A DNA stretch of 15,385 nucleotides, taken from JAENVT01 sp040005915 (GTDB taxonomy: Bacteria > Actinomycetota > Acidimicrobiia > Acidimicrobiales > Ilumatobacteraceae). Position numbers and translations under genes: made by a program. The DNA lies in assembly GCA_040005915.1 (NCBI GenBank), contig JBDTYA010000150.1, positions 1-15,385 of the forward strand. Direction: 5' to 3'. Under the pieces are notes generated by a model, which was not told where the DNA came from, did no database searches, and was given only the letters and a program-made list of their open reading frames with translations. Positions 1 to 6,651 of this stretch are shown piece by piece; position 1 is the first letter of the stretch, and every line of letters begins with the position of its first letter.

Positions 1-1331
1 GTCGCGCCCAGCGCCCGACGGAGCCGGTCGAGGTCTTGATGGTGGTGGAACGGGTTCCCGCCGGCCCAGTACACGAGCCGGGTATCGGGGTAGGTGTAGG
101 TGCCGCCGTCGTATGTGAACTGCTGTCCCGGGTTGAGCAGCATGTCGGCGATGCGGGCCACCGGGATGAAGGTGCGCACGGGGTTGGTCCCCTTCGAGAA
201 ATGCGGCAGCGGGACCGCCGGCCCCGTCGAGCCGACGTCGCCCATCGAGCCGTAGCCATGCCCGAAGCCACCCCCCGGCAGACCGATCTGGCCCAGCAGG
301 GCTGCCAGGGCGAGCCCTGCCCAGATCGGTTGCTCGCCGTGCGGAATGCGTTGCAACGACCATGTCACGGTCACCAGGGTGCGGACCGCCGCCATGTGAC
401 GTGCCAGCCGGCGGATGTCGTCGGCAGGGATCTGGCACCGCACCGCCGCCCACTCGGCGTCCTTCGCCACGCCATCCGACGTGCCGAGCACGTAGGCCTC
501 GAACACTTCGGCGCCCGATGTGTACCGGGCGAGGAACTCGCGGTCGGCGAGGTTCTCGACGAGCAACGTGTGTGCCAACGCCAGCATCAGCGCGACATCG
601 GTGCCGGGCACCACCGGATACCACGTCGCCGGAACGCCGGGTGGAAGGTCGTTGCGGACCGGGCTGACCAACGCGAACTCCACGCCGCGCGCCGCGGCAC
701 GGTCGAGGTAGTGGCCGGTGTGGTGCTGGGTGACACCGCCGAAGGTCACGAACACGTTCTTGGCGGGGATGCCGCCGAAGGCCACGACGAGGTTGGTGTG
801 ATCGACGATGGTCGGCCACGACGTCGGCTTGCGCAGCACCTCCTCGGAGGTGCCGACGATGTGCGGGAGGATGACCACCGACGTGCCGTTGCTGTACGAG
901 TTGATCGATCGGGTGTAACCACCGATGAGGTTGAGCAGCCGTTGCAGCTGGTTGGTGGCCTGATGGAAGATCCCGGCGCTGGCCCACCCGTACGACCCAC
1001 CGAAGATGCTCTCGTTGCCGTGCGTCGTGCGGACCCGGTCGAGCTCTGCGGCGACCAGTTCGACGGCCTCGCTCCAGTCGACCTCGACGAAGTCGTCGCG
1101 ACCGCGACGGTCGGTGGGGCCCGGCCCGTGCTCGAGCCAGCCGCGGCGGATCGCCGGCCGCTGCACCCGGGTGCGATGACGCGCCGCGCTGACGACGCCG
1201 GCCAGCAGTGGGGACGGATCGGGATCCGTGGGATGCGGAACCACCTCGACGATCTCGTCGTCGACGACGCGCACGCCGTGGGCTCCCCAGTGCGATGCCG
1301 TCGGTATCACTGCTTCCGTCTCTGCTGTCAT
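1..1331 (-). CDS. Molybdopterin oxidoreductase, BisC/TorA/DMSO-reductase type (5' part; continues past window start)
   Basis: Translating the minus strand from the ATG at 1329-1331 gives 443 uninterrupted codons up to the window edge. The start reads MTAETEAVIPTASHW, followed by a DPDPSPL stretch (about 37-43). A conserved block FGGSYGWASAG (110-120) precedes NSYSNG (144-149), where Ser147 sits at the position of the molybdenum-ligand serine of the DMSO-reductase family. Near the edge, VYWAGGNPFHHHQDLDRL is the typical family signature. Family members run to roughly 750-800 residues, so a bit over half is present. They reduce S-oxides or N-oxides using bis-MGD molybdenum cofactor. No Tat signal or N-terminal Fe-S cysteine motif is visible, which favours a cytoplasmic BisC-like enzyme (sulfoxide repair or use) over a secreted TorA/DorA. 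The exact substrate cannot be read. It is divergent from the cupredoxin gene. The ribosome-binding site is weak (AGGGA about 11 nt upstream). Confidence 0.9.
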   Translation of the reverse strand, partial: MTAETEAVIPTASHWGAHGVRVVDDEIVEVVPHPTDPDPSPLLAGVVSAARHRTRVQRPAIRRGWLEHGPGPTDRRGRDDFVEVDWSEAVELVAAELDRVRTTHGNESIFGGSYGWASAGIFHQATNQLQRLLNLIGGYTRSINSYSNGTSVVILPHIVGTSEEVLRKPTSWPTIVDHTNLVVAFGGIPAKNVFVTFGGVTQHHTGHYLDRAAARGVEFALVSPVRNDLPPGVPATWYPVVPGTDVALMLALAHTLLVENLADREFLARYTSGAEVFEAYVLGTSDGVAKDAEWAAVRCQIPADDIRRLARHMAAVRTLVTVTWSLQRIPHGEQPIWAGLALAALLGQIGLPGGGFGHGYGSMGDVGSTGPAVPLPHFSKGTNPVRTFIPVARIADMLLNPGQQFTYDGGTYTYPDTRLVYWAGGNPFHHHQDLDRLRRALGA

Positions 1332-1419
1332 GTCAGATCACATCCCTGGGCGAGGGCCGGTGACGCCGGATCAGCAAACCGTCGCGCCGATGTCAACGTA
1401 GTCCGCCGTGGTCGGGCTC

Positions 1420-1431
1420 GCCGACATCGGC
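1420..1431. promoter_or_regulatory. Palindrome in the divergent region 1332-1496, possible operator
   Basis: The 165-bp region between the oxidoreductase and cupredoxin genes contains GCCGA-CA-TCGGC at 1420-1431. Its right part (GACATCGGC, 1423-1431) is also an exact 9-bp inverted match to GCCGATGTC at 1386-1394, 28 nt away. This could be a repressor site pair or a stem-loop. GC-rich DNA produces such repeats by chance, so the call is tentative. A TTGAAA at 1432-1437 could act as a -35 for the cupredoxin gene, but no good -10 follows. Confidence 0.25.
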
Positions 1432-1496
1432 TTGAAACCGGGTCGGGCGTCGTAGCGGCGGCATCCGTTTCGACGACGGTGACGAATGGCAGGCGT

Positions 1497-2249
1497 ATGA
1501 ACAACGCCAGACCCCCGAGGATCGCAGCAGCCATCGCTTTGCTGATCGGAGGCCTGGTCCACCTGCAGCTCTACTTCGAGGGGTATCGCTCGATCGACAG
1601 GATCGGCCCCAGCTTCCTGCTCAACGCCATCGCCTCCGGCCTTGTCGCGGCCCTGCTCGTTGCGCGCCAGGAGTGGTTCGTACGGCTCGCAGGTGTCGCC
1701 GTTGCGGTGGGGACCATCGGCGCCTTCGTCCTCAGTCGTCAGGGCAACGGGCTGTTCGGCTTCCGCGAGCAAGGCCTCCATCCGTCACCGCAGGCGACCG
1801 TGGCGCTGGTCGTCGAGATCATCGCCGTACTCGCTCTCGCCGTGACGTTCCTCCCCAGGATGACCGATGCCGAGCGGCCTGCATCGACAGCGTTGCTCGG
1901 GGTCTCGGCGCTGGTCTCGGCCGCCGTGCTCGTCGGTCTCGGCGCCTACTGGTCGGGGCACTACGACGGCGCCTCGCCAGGCGCTGCCGGAAAGGCGAGC
2001 GCCGGGGGCGTGCAGATCGCCGACTTCGCATTCGGCCCACCGGACCTCAGCGTCGCCGCCGGCACCAAGGTCACGTGGACCAACACCGACTCGGTCGAGC
2101 ACACCGTCGTCGCCGAGGACACCAGTTTCCTCAGCGAGAACATCGGCACCGGCCAGACGTTCGCGTTCGAGTTCGACACGCCGGGCCAATACAAATACGT
2201 GTGTGGCATCCACCCACAGATGCACGGCACCATCACCGTCACCGGGTGA
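1497..2249 (+). CDS. Membrane-anchored cupredoxin (plastocyanin/amicyanin-like) protein
   Basis: This is a 250-residue protein. The N-terminal half holds about five hydrophobic segments (roughly 9-27, 40-56, 63-80, 100-119, 131-151). A small linker rich in Gly, Ala and Ser follows, then a C-terminal cupredoxin domain from about 171 (VQIADFAFGP) to 250. The type-1 copper ligands are visible: His202 in VEHTVV, and Cys236, His239 and Met242 in VCGIHPQMHG, the C-x2-H-x2-M spacing of amicyanin/plastocyanin. It is probably an electron carrier held on the outer face of the membrane. The open frame extends far upstream, but that part is antisense to the oxidoreductase. I chose ATG 1497 because the hydrophobic segment begins right after it and AGG lies 3 nt upstream; GTG 1479 is an alternative. 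It converges on the MEDS-kinase gene 26 nt downstream. The redox partner is unknown. Confidence 0.85.
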   Translation: MNNARPPRIAAAIALLIGGLVHLQLYFEGYRSIDRIGPSFLLNAIASGLVAALLVARQEWFVRLAGVAVAVGTIGAFVLSRQGNGLFGFREQGLHPSPQATVALVVEIIAVLALAVTFLPRMTDAERPASTALLGVSALVSAAVLVGLGAYWSGHYDGASPGAAGKASAGGVQIADFAFGPPDLSVAAGTKVTWTNTDSVEHTVVAEDTSFLSENIGTGQTFAFEFDTPGQYKYVCGIHPQMHGTITVTG

Positions 2250-2274
2250 GCGGCGACCGATCCGGTGCCCGGTG
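2240..2274. terminator. Weak bidirectional hairpin between convergent genes
   Basis: CACCGGG at 2240-2246 pairs with CCCGGTG at 2268-2274 across a 21-nt loop, spanning the cupredoxin stop codon and ending just before the stop of the opposing MEDS-kinase gene. There is no T-run in either direction beyond a short TTT, so it would be a poor intrinsic terminator. Its position between two gene ends is the main support. Confidence 0.3.
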
Positions 2275-2275
2275 G

Positions 2276-3193
2276 CTAGTTTCCGAGCTCGGCCCAGATG
2301 AACTTGCCGTCACCGACAGGCTGGGTTCCCCAACGTCGGGCGATCGCCGCGACCAGCAGCAGGCCACGGCCCGTGATCGCGGTCGGTCCGGGCGTGCGCA
2401 ACTGTGGGGCCACGACGCTGGCGTCGCGGACCGACAACCGCACGCCGCCCGCCTGGTTCGACAGGACGATCGTGAAATCGGTCCTGGCGTGGAGGATGGC
2501 ATTGGTGGCGAGCTCGCTGATGATGATGGTCGCATCGTCGACCAGCTGGGCGCGACCCCACCCGTCGAGGGTCTCGGCGACGAAACGGCGCGTGTCGCTG
2601 AGCGACGCCGAATCGCATACGAATGTCCGGACCTCGACCGGTCTCGACGCGTTGACGACGCCGGTGTGGCAGTTGCAGACACGGACGTACGCGTGATCGT
2701 CGTCGGCGACGGACTGCGATGCGTATGAGCACAGGAGTGAGAACTCGATGTCGCGACCGAGCTGGTTCCACAGCTCCTCGAGCTCGATCGCTGCAGCGAC
2801 GTGGCCGGCCTCCCACAGCACGGCCACCATCTCGCCGTACACCCGGATCCGTCGACCGCTCGCCCCGGCACGCCGCAACCGAGCGCCGATCGTGGCAGCG
2901 AACGCATCGCCGTCGGGCCGGTCACAAACGAGGAACTGTGCCATCGCATGTTGGGCGTCGATCGTGATCAGCGAGCCATTCGTTCGCGCAGCAGCGATGT
3001 CGATCCCATCGGCGATGAGCGCCGACTCGAACGCCGCCTGATGATCGGTGGTGGCGACGACGACGGCGACTTCCCCGGCCTCGACGGCGTCGCTCACATA
3101 GCGGGCCACCGATGAGACCAGATGCTCGTCATCGTCGTAGAACAGCACGACGTGGTCGTGTGACGCCTTGCGCTGGGCTGTATCGATCGGCAT
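2276..3193 (-). CDS. MEDS sensory domain fused to RsbW-like anti-sigma HATPase kinase
   Basis: This is a 305-residue protein starting at ATG 3191-3193, with GGAG a few bases upstream. Residues about 12-180 match the MEDS domain (first named from DcmR of methylotrophs and methanogen sensors): it opens HDHVVLFYDDDEHL and includes RIRVYGEMVAVLWEAG. Residues about 185-305 form a GHKL/HATPase_c_2 domain of the RsbW/SpoIIAB type, with the N-box around 224-236 (IISELATNAILHA; Glu227, Asn231) and the glycine-rich GRGLLLV at 275-281. Such kinases phosphorylate STAS antagonists and, when free, hold a sigma factor inactive. Its start lies 12 nt after the STAS gene stop, so the two form an operon and probably a cognate pair. 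Cysteines 90, 155, 173 and 175 (the last two as CNC) fall in the sensory half; a sensing role for them is only a guess. It is soluble, with no membrane segment. Confidence 0.88.
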   Translation of the reverse strand: MPIDTAQRKASHDHVVLFYDDDEHLVSSVARYVSDAVEAGEVAVVVATTDHQAAFESALIADGIDIAAARTNGSLITIDAQHAMAQFLVCDRPDGDAFAATIGARLRRAGASGRRIRVYGEMVAVLWEAGHVAAAIELEELWNQLGRDIEFSLLCSYASQSVADDDHAYVRVCNCHTGVVNASRPVEVRTFVCDSASLSDTRRFVAETLDGWGRAQLVDDATIIISELATNAILHARTDFTIVLSNQAGGVRLSVRDASVVAPQLRTPGPTAITGRGLLLVAAIARRWGTQPVGDGKFIWAELGN

Positions 3194-3205
3194 GCGGTCT
3201 CCGCG

Positions 3206-3601
3206 TCAGCTCGCCGATTGACGCAGGTCGCTGGGCCCGCCCTCGATGCGGATGACCTCGTCGAGGCCGGTGATCGACAGCAGCCGGTGAACGCTGACGG
3301 GTGCGTTGCGGATGCGCAACGAGTCGCCATCGGCGTGGCCTACAGCGGCGACGAGGACGTTGAGACCCGATGAATCCATGAAGGTGACTCCGCTGAAGTC
3401 GAGCACCACCTTGCCGGCACGATCGAGGCCGGCGTCGATAGCCGCGCCGAACGACGCCGCAGTGATCAGATCGATCTCGCCCCGGACCTCGAGCACGGCA
3501 TACCCGTCGAGGTGCACCGTGTCGATCCGGAGCCCGTCGCCATCGGTCTGCAATTGAACCTCCGTCGGTTTGCGGCCGGCCCGAAAGCCTGGGTGCCCCA
3601 T
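3206..3601 (-). CDS. STAS-domain anti-sigma factor antagonist
   Basis: This is a 131-residue protein, a usual size for SpoIIAA/RsbV-type antagonists. The core reads YAVLEVRGEIDL (34-45), then VVLDFSGVTFMDSSGLNVLV (65-84). The serine pair 77-78 in DSSG is the site phosphorylated by the partner kinase in this family. When dephosphorylated, such proteins bind the kinase and free its sigma factor. The frame is open further upstream to 3772, but that part overlaps the opposite-strand kinase gene. I chose ATG 3601 because GGAGG lies about 8 nt upstream; the alternative ATG at 3634 has no such site. It is the first gene of a minus-strand pair with the MEDS kinase (12-nt gap) and is divergent from the HATPase gene at 3667. 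Confidence 0.88.
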   Translation of the reverse strand: MGHPGFRAGRKPTEVQLQTDGDGLRIDTVHLDGYAVLEVRGEIDLITAASFGAAIDAGLDRAGKVVLDFSGVTFMDSSGLNVLVAAVGHADGDSLRIRNAPVSVHRLLSITGLDEVIRIEGGPSDLRQSAS

Positions 3602-3666
3602 AGTTTCGCCCTCCGGACGACCGACGTCAAGCATGCGCGGGCGCCGGCGACGGATAAGGTGCTGCC
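3602..3666. promoter_or_regulatory. Shared divergent promoter region of the partner-switching island
   Basis: Only 65 bp separate the ATG of the leftward STAS gene from the GTG of the rightward kinase gene, so both promoters must lie here or within the neighbouring coding ends. On the plus strand, TAAGGT at 3655-3660 fits an actinobacterial TANNNT -10 and lies 6 nt before GTG 3667, which would give a leaderless transcript. The same bases supply an AAGG ribosome-binding site, so the two readings cannot be separated. No convincing -35 is visible. Confidence 0.4.
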
Positions 3667-4050
3667 GTGCTGCGCTCGGGGAGTCACGCCATACAACTCG
3701 GTGTCGGCCCGGAGTCCTCGTCGCCCCGTACGACCCGGCGGTTGTTCGCGGCACATTTCGCAGACCATCCACGGCTCGACGATCTGTTGCTGTGCCTCAG
3801 CGAGGTCGTCACCAATGCCGTGCTGCACGCCGGCCCGCCGATCGTCGTCGAAGGTGGGCTGATCGACAAGAGCGTCCGCGTCGAGGTGACCGACGGGTCG
3901 CCAGACGCGCCCGTGCAACGTCAGCCGGGTCGGCTCTCGCCGACAGGTCGGGGACTCAACCTGCTCGACAGCCTGACGTCATCGTGGGGCGTCGAGGTGA
4001 CGGGCAACGGCAAAACGGTGTGGTTCGAGATTTCGGGCGCGCCGGTATGA
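3667..4050 (+). CDS. RsbW-like HATPase anti-sigma factor kinase, stand-alone
   Basis: This is a 127-residue single-domain protein starting at GTG 3667. The N-box is LSEVVTNAVLHA (44-55; Glu46, Asn50), the Asp-containing box is VRVEVTDGS (70-78), and the glycine-rich ATP lid is PTGRGLNLLDS (92-102). Length and order match anti-sigma serine kinases of the HATPase_c_2 group. The stop overlaps the ATG of the next gene as ATGA at 4047-4050, indicating coupled translation and a likely functional pair with the STAS-fusion protein. Together with the MEDS fusion on the other strand, the island has two kinases of this fold. They are clearly different in sequence, so this is not a recent local duplication. 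The target sigma factor is not in the window. Confidence 0.88.
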   Translation: MLRSGSHAIQLGVGPESSSPRTTRRLFAAHFADHPRLDDLLLCLSEVVTNAVLHAGPPIVVEGGLIDKSVRVEVTDGSPDAPVQRQPGRLSPTGRGLNLLDSLTSSWGVEVTGNGKTVWFEISGAPV

Positions 4051-4853
4051 CGGAAGACGCGATGTTCGTAGTCGAGCTGCTCGAGTTGCCGTTGCTGGAG
4101 CTCAATCGGGCGACCGAACACAACCTGACGCTGATGCGCGAACTGGCGCTGGTGCACACCGCCGACGAAACCGGCACCGCGCCGGCGCGGCTGCTGTGGC
4201 TGTCGCAGCACCTCGACCAGCAGTACGCCGCCTTCAATGCCGAACCGCGCGAAACCCTGCAACGAGCCCTCGAGGGCGATCAGGCGCACATCGACATTCG
4301 CTATGAGGTACCGGACCATGCCGCGATCGCGGCAGAGAGGCTCGAGGCAGCACTCGACGAGGTCGACCAGTACTGCCGTGACGGTCAACTGTTGACACTC
4401 GTCACGCCCGTCGAAGCACTCGCGTTGCGGCGCTGGCTGCTCGGCGAGTTCGTCACCCAGATCCGCGACGGAGCGCCACCGAAACCGTGGAGCGGCTGCG
4501 CGGGTTCGACCGACGCCGTCCCGACACCCGATTCCACCCGGGGCGCGCCGCCGGTCACCGAGCGGTCCAATGGTCCGGCCGCGACCGTGGCGGTGCTCGA
4601 CGACCTCGACCTGGAAGGGGCGGCCCGGTTGCGAGGCGAATTCGCCCAAATCCTCGAGGGTGGGGTGGTACAACTGACGGTCGACCTGGCGGCCTGCGCA
4701 TTCATCGACTCGGTCGGTATCAGCCTGCTTCTGACAACACGCGAACGCCTGCAAGAAGCGGGCGGCGCCATCATGGTCACCAACGCGAGCCGCTCGATCA
4801 CTCGCACGCTGCAGACCACCGGCGTCTACGACATCCTCACCACAGGCTCCTGA
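4047..4853 (+). CDS. Helical N-terminal domain fused to STAS antagonist domain
   Basis: This is a 268-residue protein beginning at the ATG that overlaps the kinase stop. Residues about 8-140 look largely helical (LPLLELNRATEHNLTLMREL near the start, then AERLEAALDEVDQYCRDGQ near 96-114). I recall similar segments next to actinobacterial RsbW-like proteins but cannot name the domain. A low-complexity linker (about 141-178, rich in Pro, Thr and Ser) joins it to a C-terminal STAS domain (about 179-265). There DSVG (221-224) keeps the serine expected to be phosphorylated, Ser222, although the usual second serine of DSSG is Val. This is probably the antagonist of the kinase encoded just upstream. 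The phosphatase gene starts 4 nt after its stop, completing a kinase-antagonist-phosphatase operon. Confidence 0.85.
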   Translation: MTEDAMFVVELLELPLLELNRATEHNLTLMRELALVHTADETGTAPARLLWLSQHLDQQYAAFNAEPRETLQRALEGDQAHIDIRYEVPDHAAIAAERLEAALDEVDQYCRDGQLLTLVTPVEALALRRWLLGEFVTQIRDGAPPKPWSGCAGSTDAVPTPDSTRGAPPVTERSNGPAATVAVLDDLDLEGAARLRGEFAQILEGGVVQLTVDLAACAFIDSVGISLLLTTRERLQEAGGAIMVTNASRSITRTLQTTGVYDILTTGS

Positions 4854-4857
4854 CCGC

Positions 4858-6648
4858 GTGGACCGGGCGGCGAGTCGCCTCGAGATACTCCACGAGCTCA
4901 CGTCGGGTCTGGCCGAGCGGATGGAACTGCAGTCCATCGCCGCATTCGTGCTCGGTGTCGGCCTCGATACCATCGCGGCCAACCGCGGCACCTTGTGCAG
5001 GCTGACGCCCGACGGGCTCTCGCTGGAGGTCGTGGCCCACGCCGGTTATGACACCGAGATGATGGATTCCTGGCGCGTCTTCCCGGTCTCGGCGAACTTT
5101 CCCGCGTCCGATGTGGTGCGCACTCGCGCCCCCATCTACCTGCACAGTCCGCAAGAGCGCGGCCTCCGGTATCCCGCCTTCGCCGAGACGGGTGGCGACG
5201 GGGCCAGCGCAATGTTGCCGCTGCTGCTTCGCGACGAAGTGCTCGGCGCGATCGTGTTCGGGTTCGAGGGCCCGCGCGACTTCGACGACGCAGATCGGTT
5301 GTTCCTCGCCGCGCTCGCTGCGCAATGTGCGATCGCCCTCGATCGCGCCCGGATGTACGACGCGGCGTTGCGGCGCCAGGCCGATCTCTCGCTCGTCGCC
5401 AAGGTCGCGACGGCGCTGACGGCCGCCGGCGACGACCTCCACCTGGCTCTTCAGCGGTTCGTCGAGATCGCATGCCCCGGCTTCGTCGACATCGCCAGCA
5501 TCCATCTGCTGGAATCGCCGGAGGTCTCGCGGCTCGCGGCCGGCGCTTTCGTCGGCAGCGACAACCTGTCTGCGACCGAACGCGTAAATGGCTTCGGCGT
5601 CGACCTCACCGCTGCGCACGGCCTCGGCAGCGTGCTGCGCACCGGGGTCGAGTCGACTTGGTGTGATGCGTCGCAGTTCATCGAGCAGATCGCCCGTGAC
5701 GACGATGATCGGGCGGCGTTGTCGGCGATGGACCTGGGCGCAGGCATCATCGTGCCGATGCGCGTCGGCGACCGGGTGACGGGCGCCTGCCTGTTCGCCA
5801 ACCGGCGCGACCGTTTCATGTCCGACGACGACCGGAGCGTCGCCCGCACCCTCGGCGAGCGCGCCGCAGTGCTGCTCGACAACGCCAGGTTGATGCGCCA
5901 GCGCAAGGAGGTCAGCCGTGGCCTGCAGGCCGCGCTGCTGCCGCCGTCGCTCCCGGCCGTTCCGGGATTCGAGATCGGGGCGCGCTACCAGTCGGCCGGC
6001 GAAGGGTTGGAGGTCGGTGGGGACTTCTACGACGTCGTGCCGGTCATTGCCGGCTGGCTGCTGGTCGTCGGCGACGTCACCGGCCACGGCGTCGAGGCAG
6101 CCGCGGCGACCGCGCTCGTGCGCCACACGATCCGCTCGGCGGCCATGATGGGAATGGGCCCTGCGCAGGTTCTCGATCACACCAACAACGCGATGGTCAA
6201 CAGCGCCGGGGCATTGCCGAAGGGCGTCTACTGCACCATTGCCCTGATCGCGATCGTCGCTACTGCCGACGATTCGGGCGGGACGAGCTCCCGCGTCGTC
6301 GTATCCTGCGGTGGCCACCCGGCGCCGCTGGTGCGGCGCGCCGCCGGTCACGTCGAGCAGCTCGAGGCCCACGGCCGGCTGCTGGGCTACTTCCCGAGCG
6401 TCGGAGCGGAGGAGATCCCCGTCGACCTCGGACCCGGCGACACCCTGGTCGCATTCACCGACGGCGTCGTGGAGCGCCATCACGACGGCGACTGGTTTCG
6501 CCAGCCCGACCTGGCAAAACTGCTCGCCGACAACCCGCTCGACGCCGACGCCACAGCGGGGCTCATCCGCGACGCGGTCGTCGATGCCTTTGCAACCCCG
6601 CCGTCCGACGACATGGCCATCCTGGTACTCCGCCGGTCGCCGGGTTGA
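4858..6648 (+). CDS. GAF-GAF-PP2C (SpoIIE/RsbU-type) serine phosphatase
   Basis: This is a 596-residue protein starting at GTG 4858, 4 nt after the STAS-fusion stop. The first helix (RLEILHELTSGLAERM) is typical of GAF-phosphatase proteins and supports this start. Two GAF domains occupy about 20-165 and 180-342, linked by helices. A PP2C domain follows (about 352-594) with GGDFYD (388-393 region), GDVTGHG (405-411), SCGGHPAP (483-490), FTDGVVER (533-540) and SDDMAILV (583-590), which carry the metal-binding aspartates. In partner switching, such phosphatases dephosphorylate the STAS antagonist and so activate the sigma factor. The GAF ligands are unknown. All catalytic motifs are intact. It ends only 3 bp before the convergent topoisomerase gene. 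Confidence 0.93.
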   Translation: MDRAASRLEILHELTSGLAERMELQSIAAFVLGVGLDTIAANRGTLCRLTPDGLSLEVVAHAGYDTEMMDSWRVFPVSANFPASDVVRTRAPIYLHSPQERGLRYPAFAETGGDGASAMLPLLLRDEVLGAIVFGFEGPRDFDDADRLFLAALAAQCAIALDRARMYDAALRRQADLSLVAKVATALTAAGDDLHLALQRFVEIACPGFVDIASIHLLESPEVSRLAAGAFVGSDNLSATERVNGFGVDLTAAHGLGSVLRTGVESTWCDASQFIEQIARDDDDRAALSAMDLGAGIIVPMRVGDRVTGACLFANRRDRFMSDDDRSVARTLGERAAVLLDNARLMRQRKEVSRGLQAALLPPSLPAVPGFEIGARYQSAGEGLEVGGDFYDVVPVIAGWLLVVGDVTGHGVEAAAATALVRHTIRSAAMMGMGPAQVLDHTNNAMVNSAGALPKGVYCTIALIAIVATADDSGGTSSRVVVSCGGHPAPLVRRAAGHVEQLEAHGRLLGYFPSVGAEEIPVDLGPGDTLVAFTDGVVERHHDGDWFRQPDLAKLLADNPLDADATAGLIRDAVVDAFATPPSDDMAILVLRRSPG

Positions 6649-6651
6649 CGC

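Noticed and set aside
36..1496. Plus-strand open frame joined upstream to the cupredoxin gene, giving 737 codons in all
   Set aside because: It is antisense to a clear BisC-type oxidoreductase with family motifs. The plus-strand translation is Arg/His/Gly-rich with no recognisable domain, so only the part from 1497 is real.
3602..3772. Longer N-terminus for the STAS antagonist
   Set aside because: It would overlap the divergent kinase gene by about 100 bp. ATG 3601 has a GGAGG site and gives the usual family length.
4837..6483. 548-codon minus-strand open frame
   Set aside because: Exactly antisense to the GAF-GAF-PP2C phosphatase, which has all its catalytic motifs. The reverse translation has no domain.
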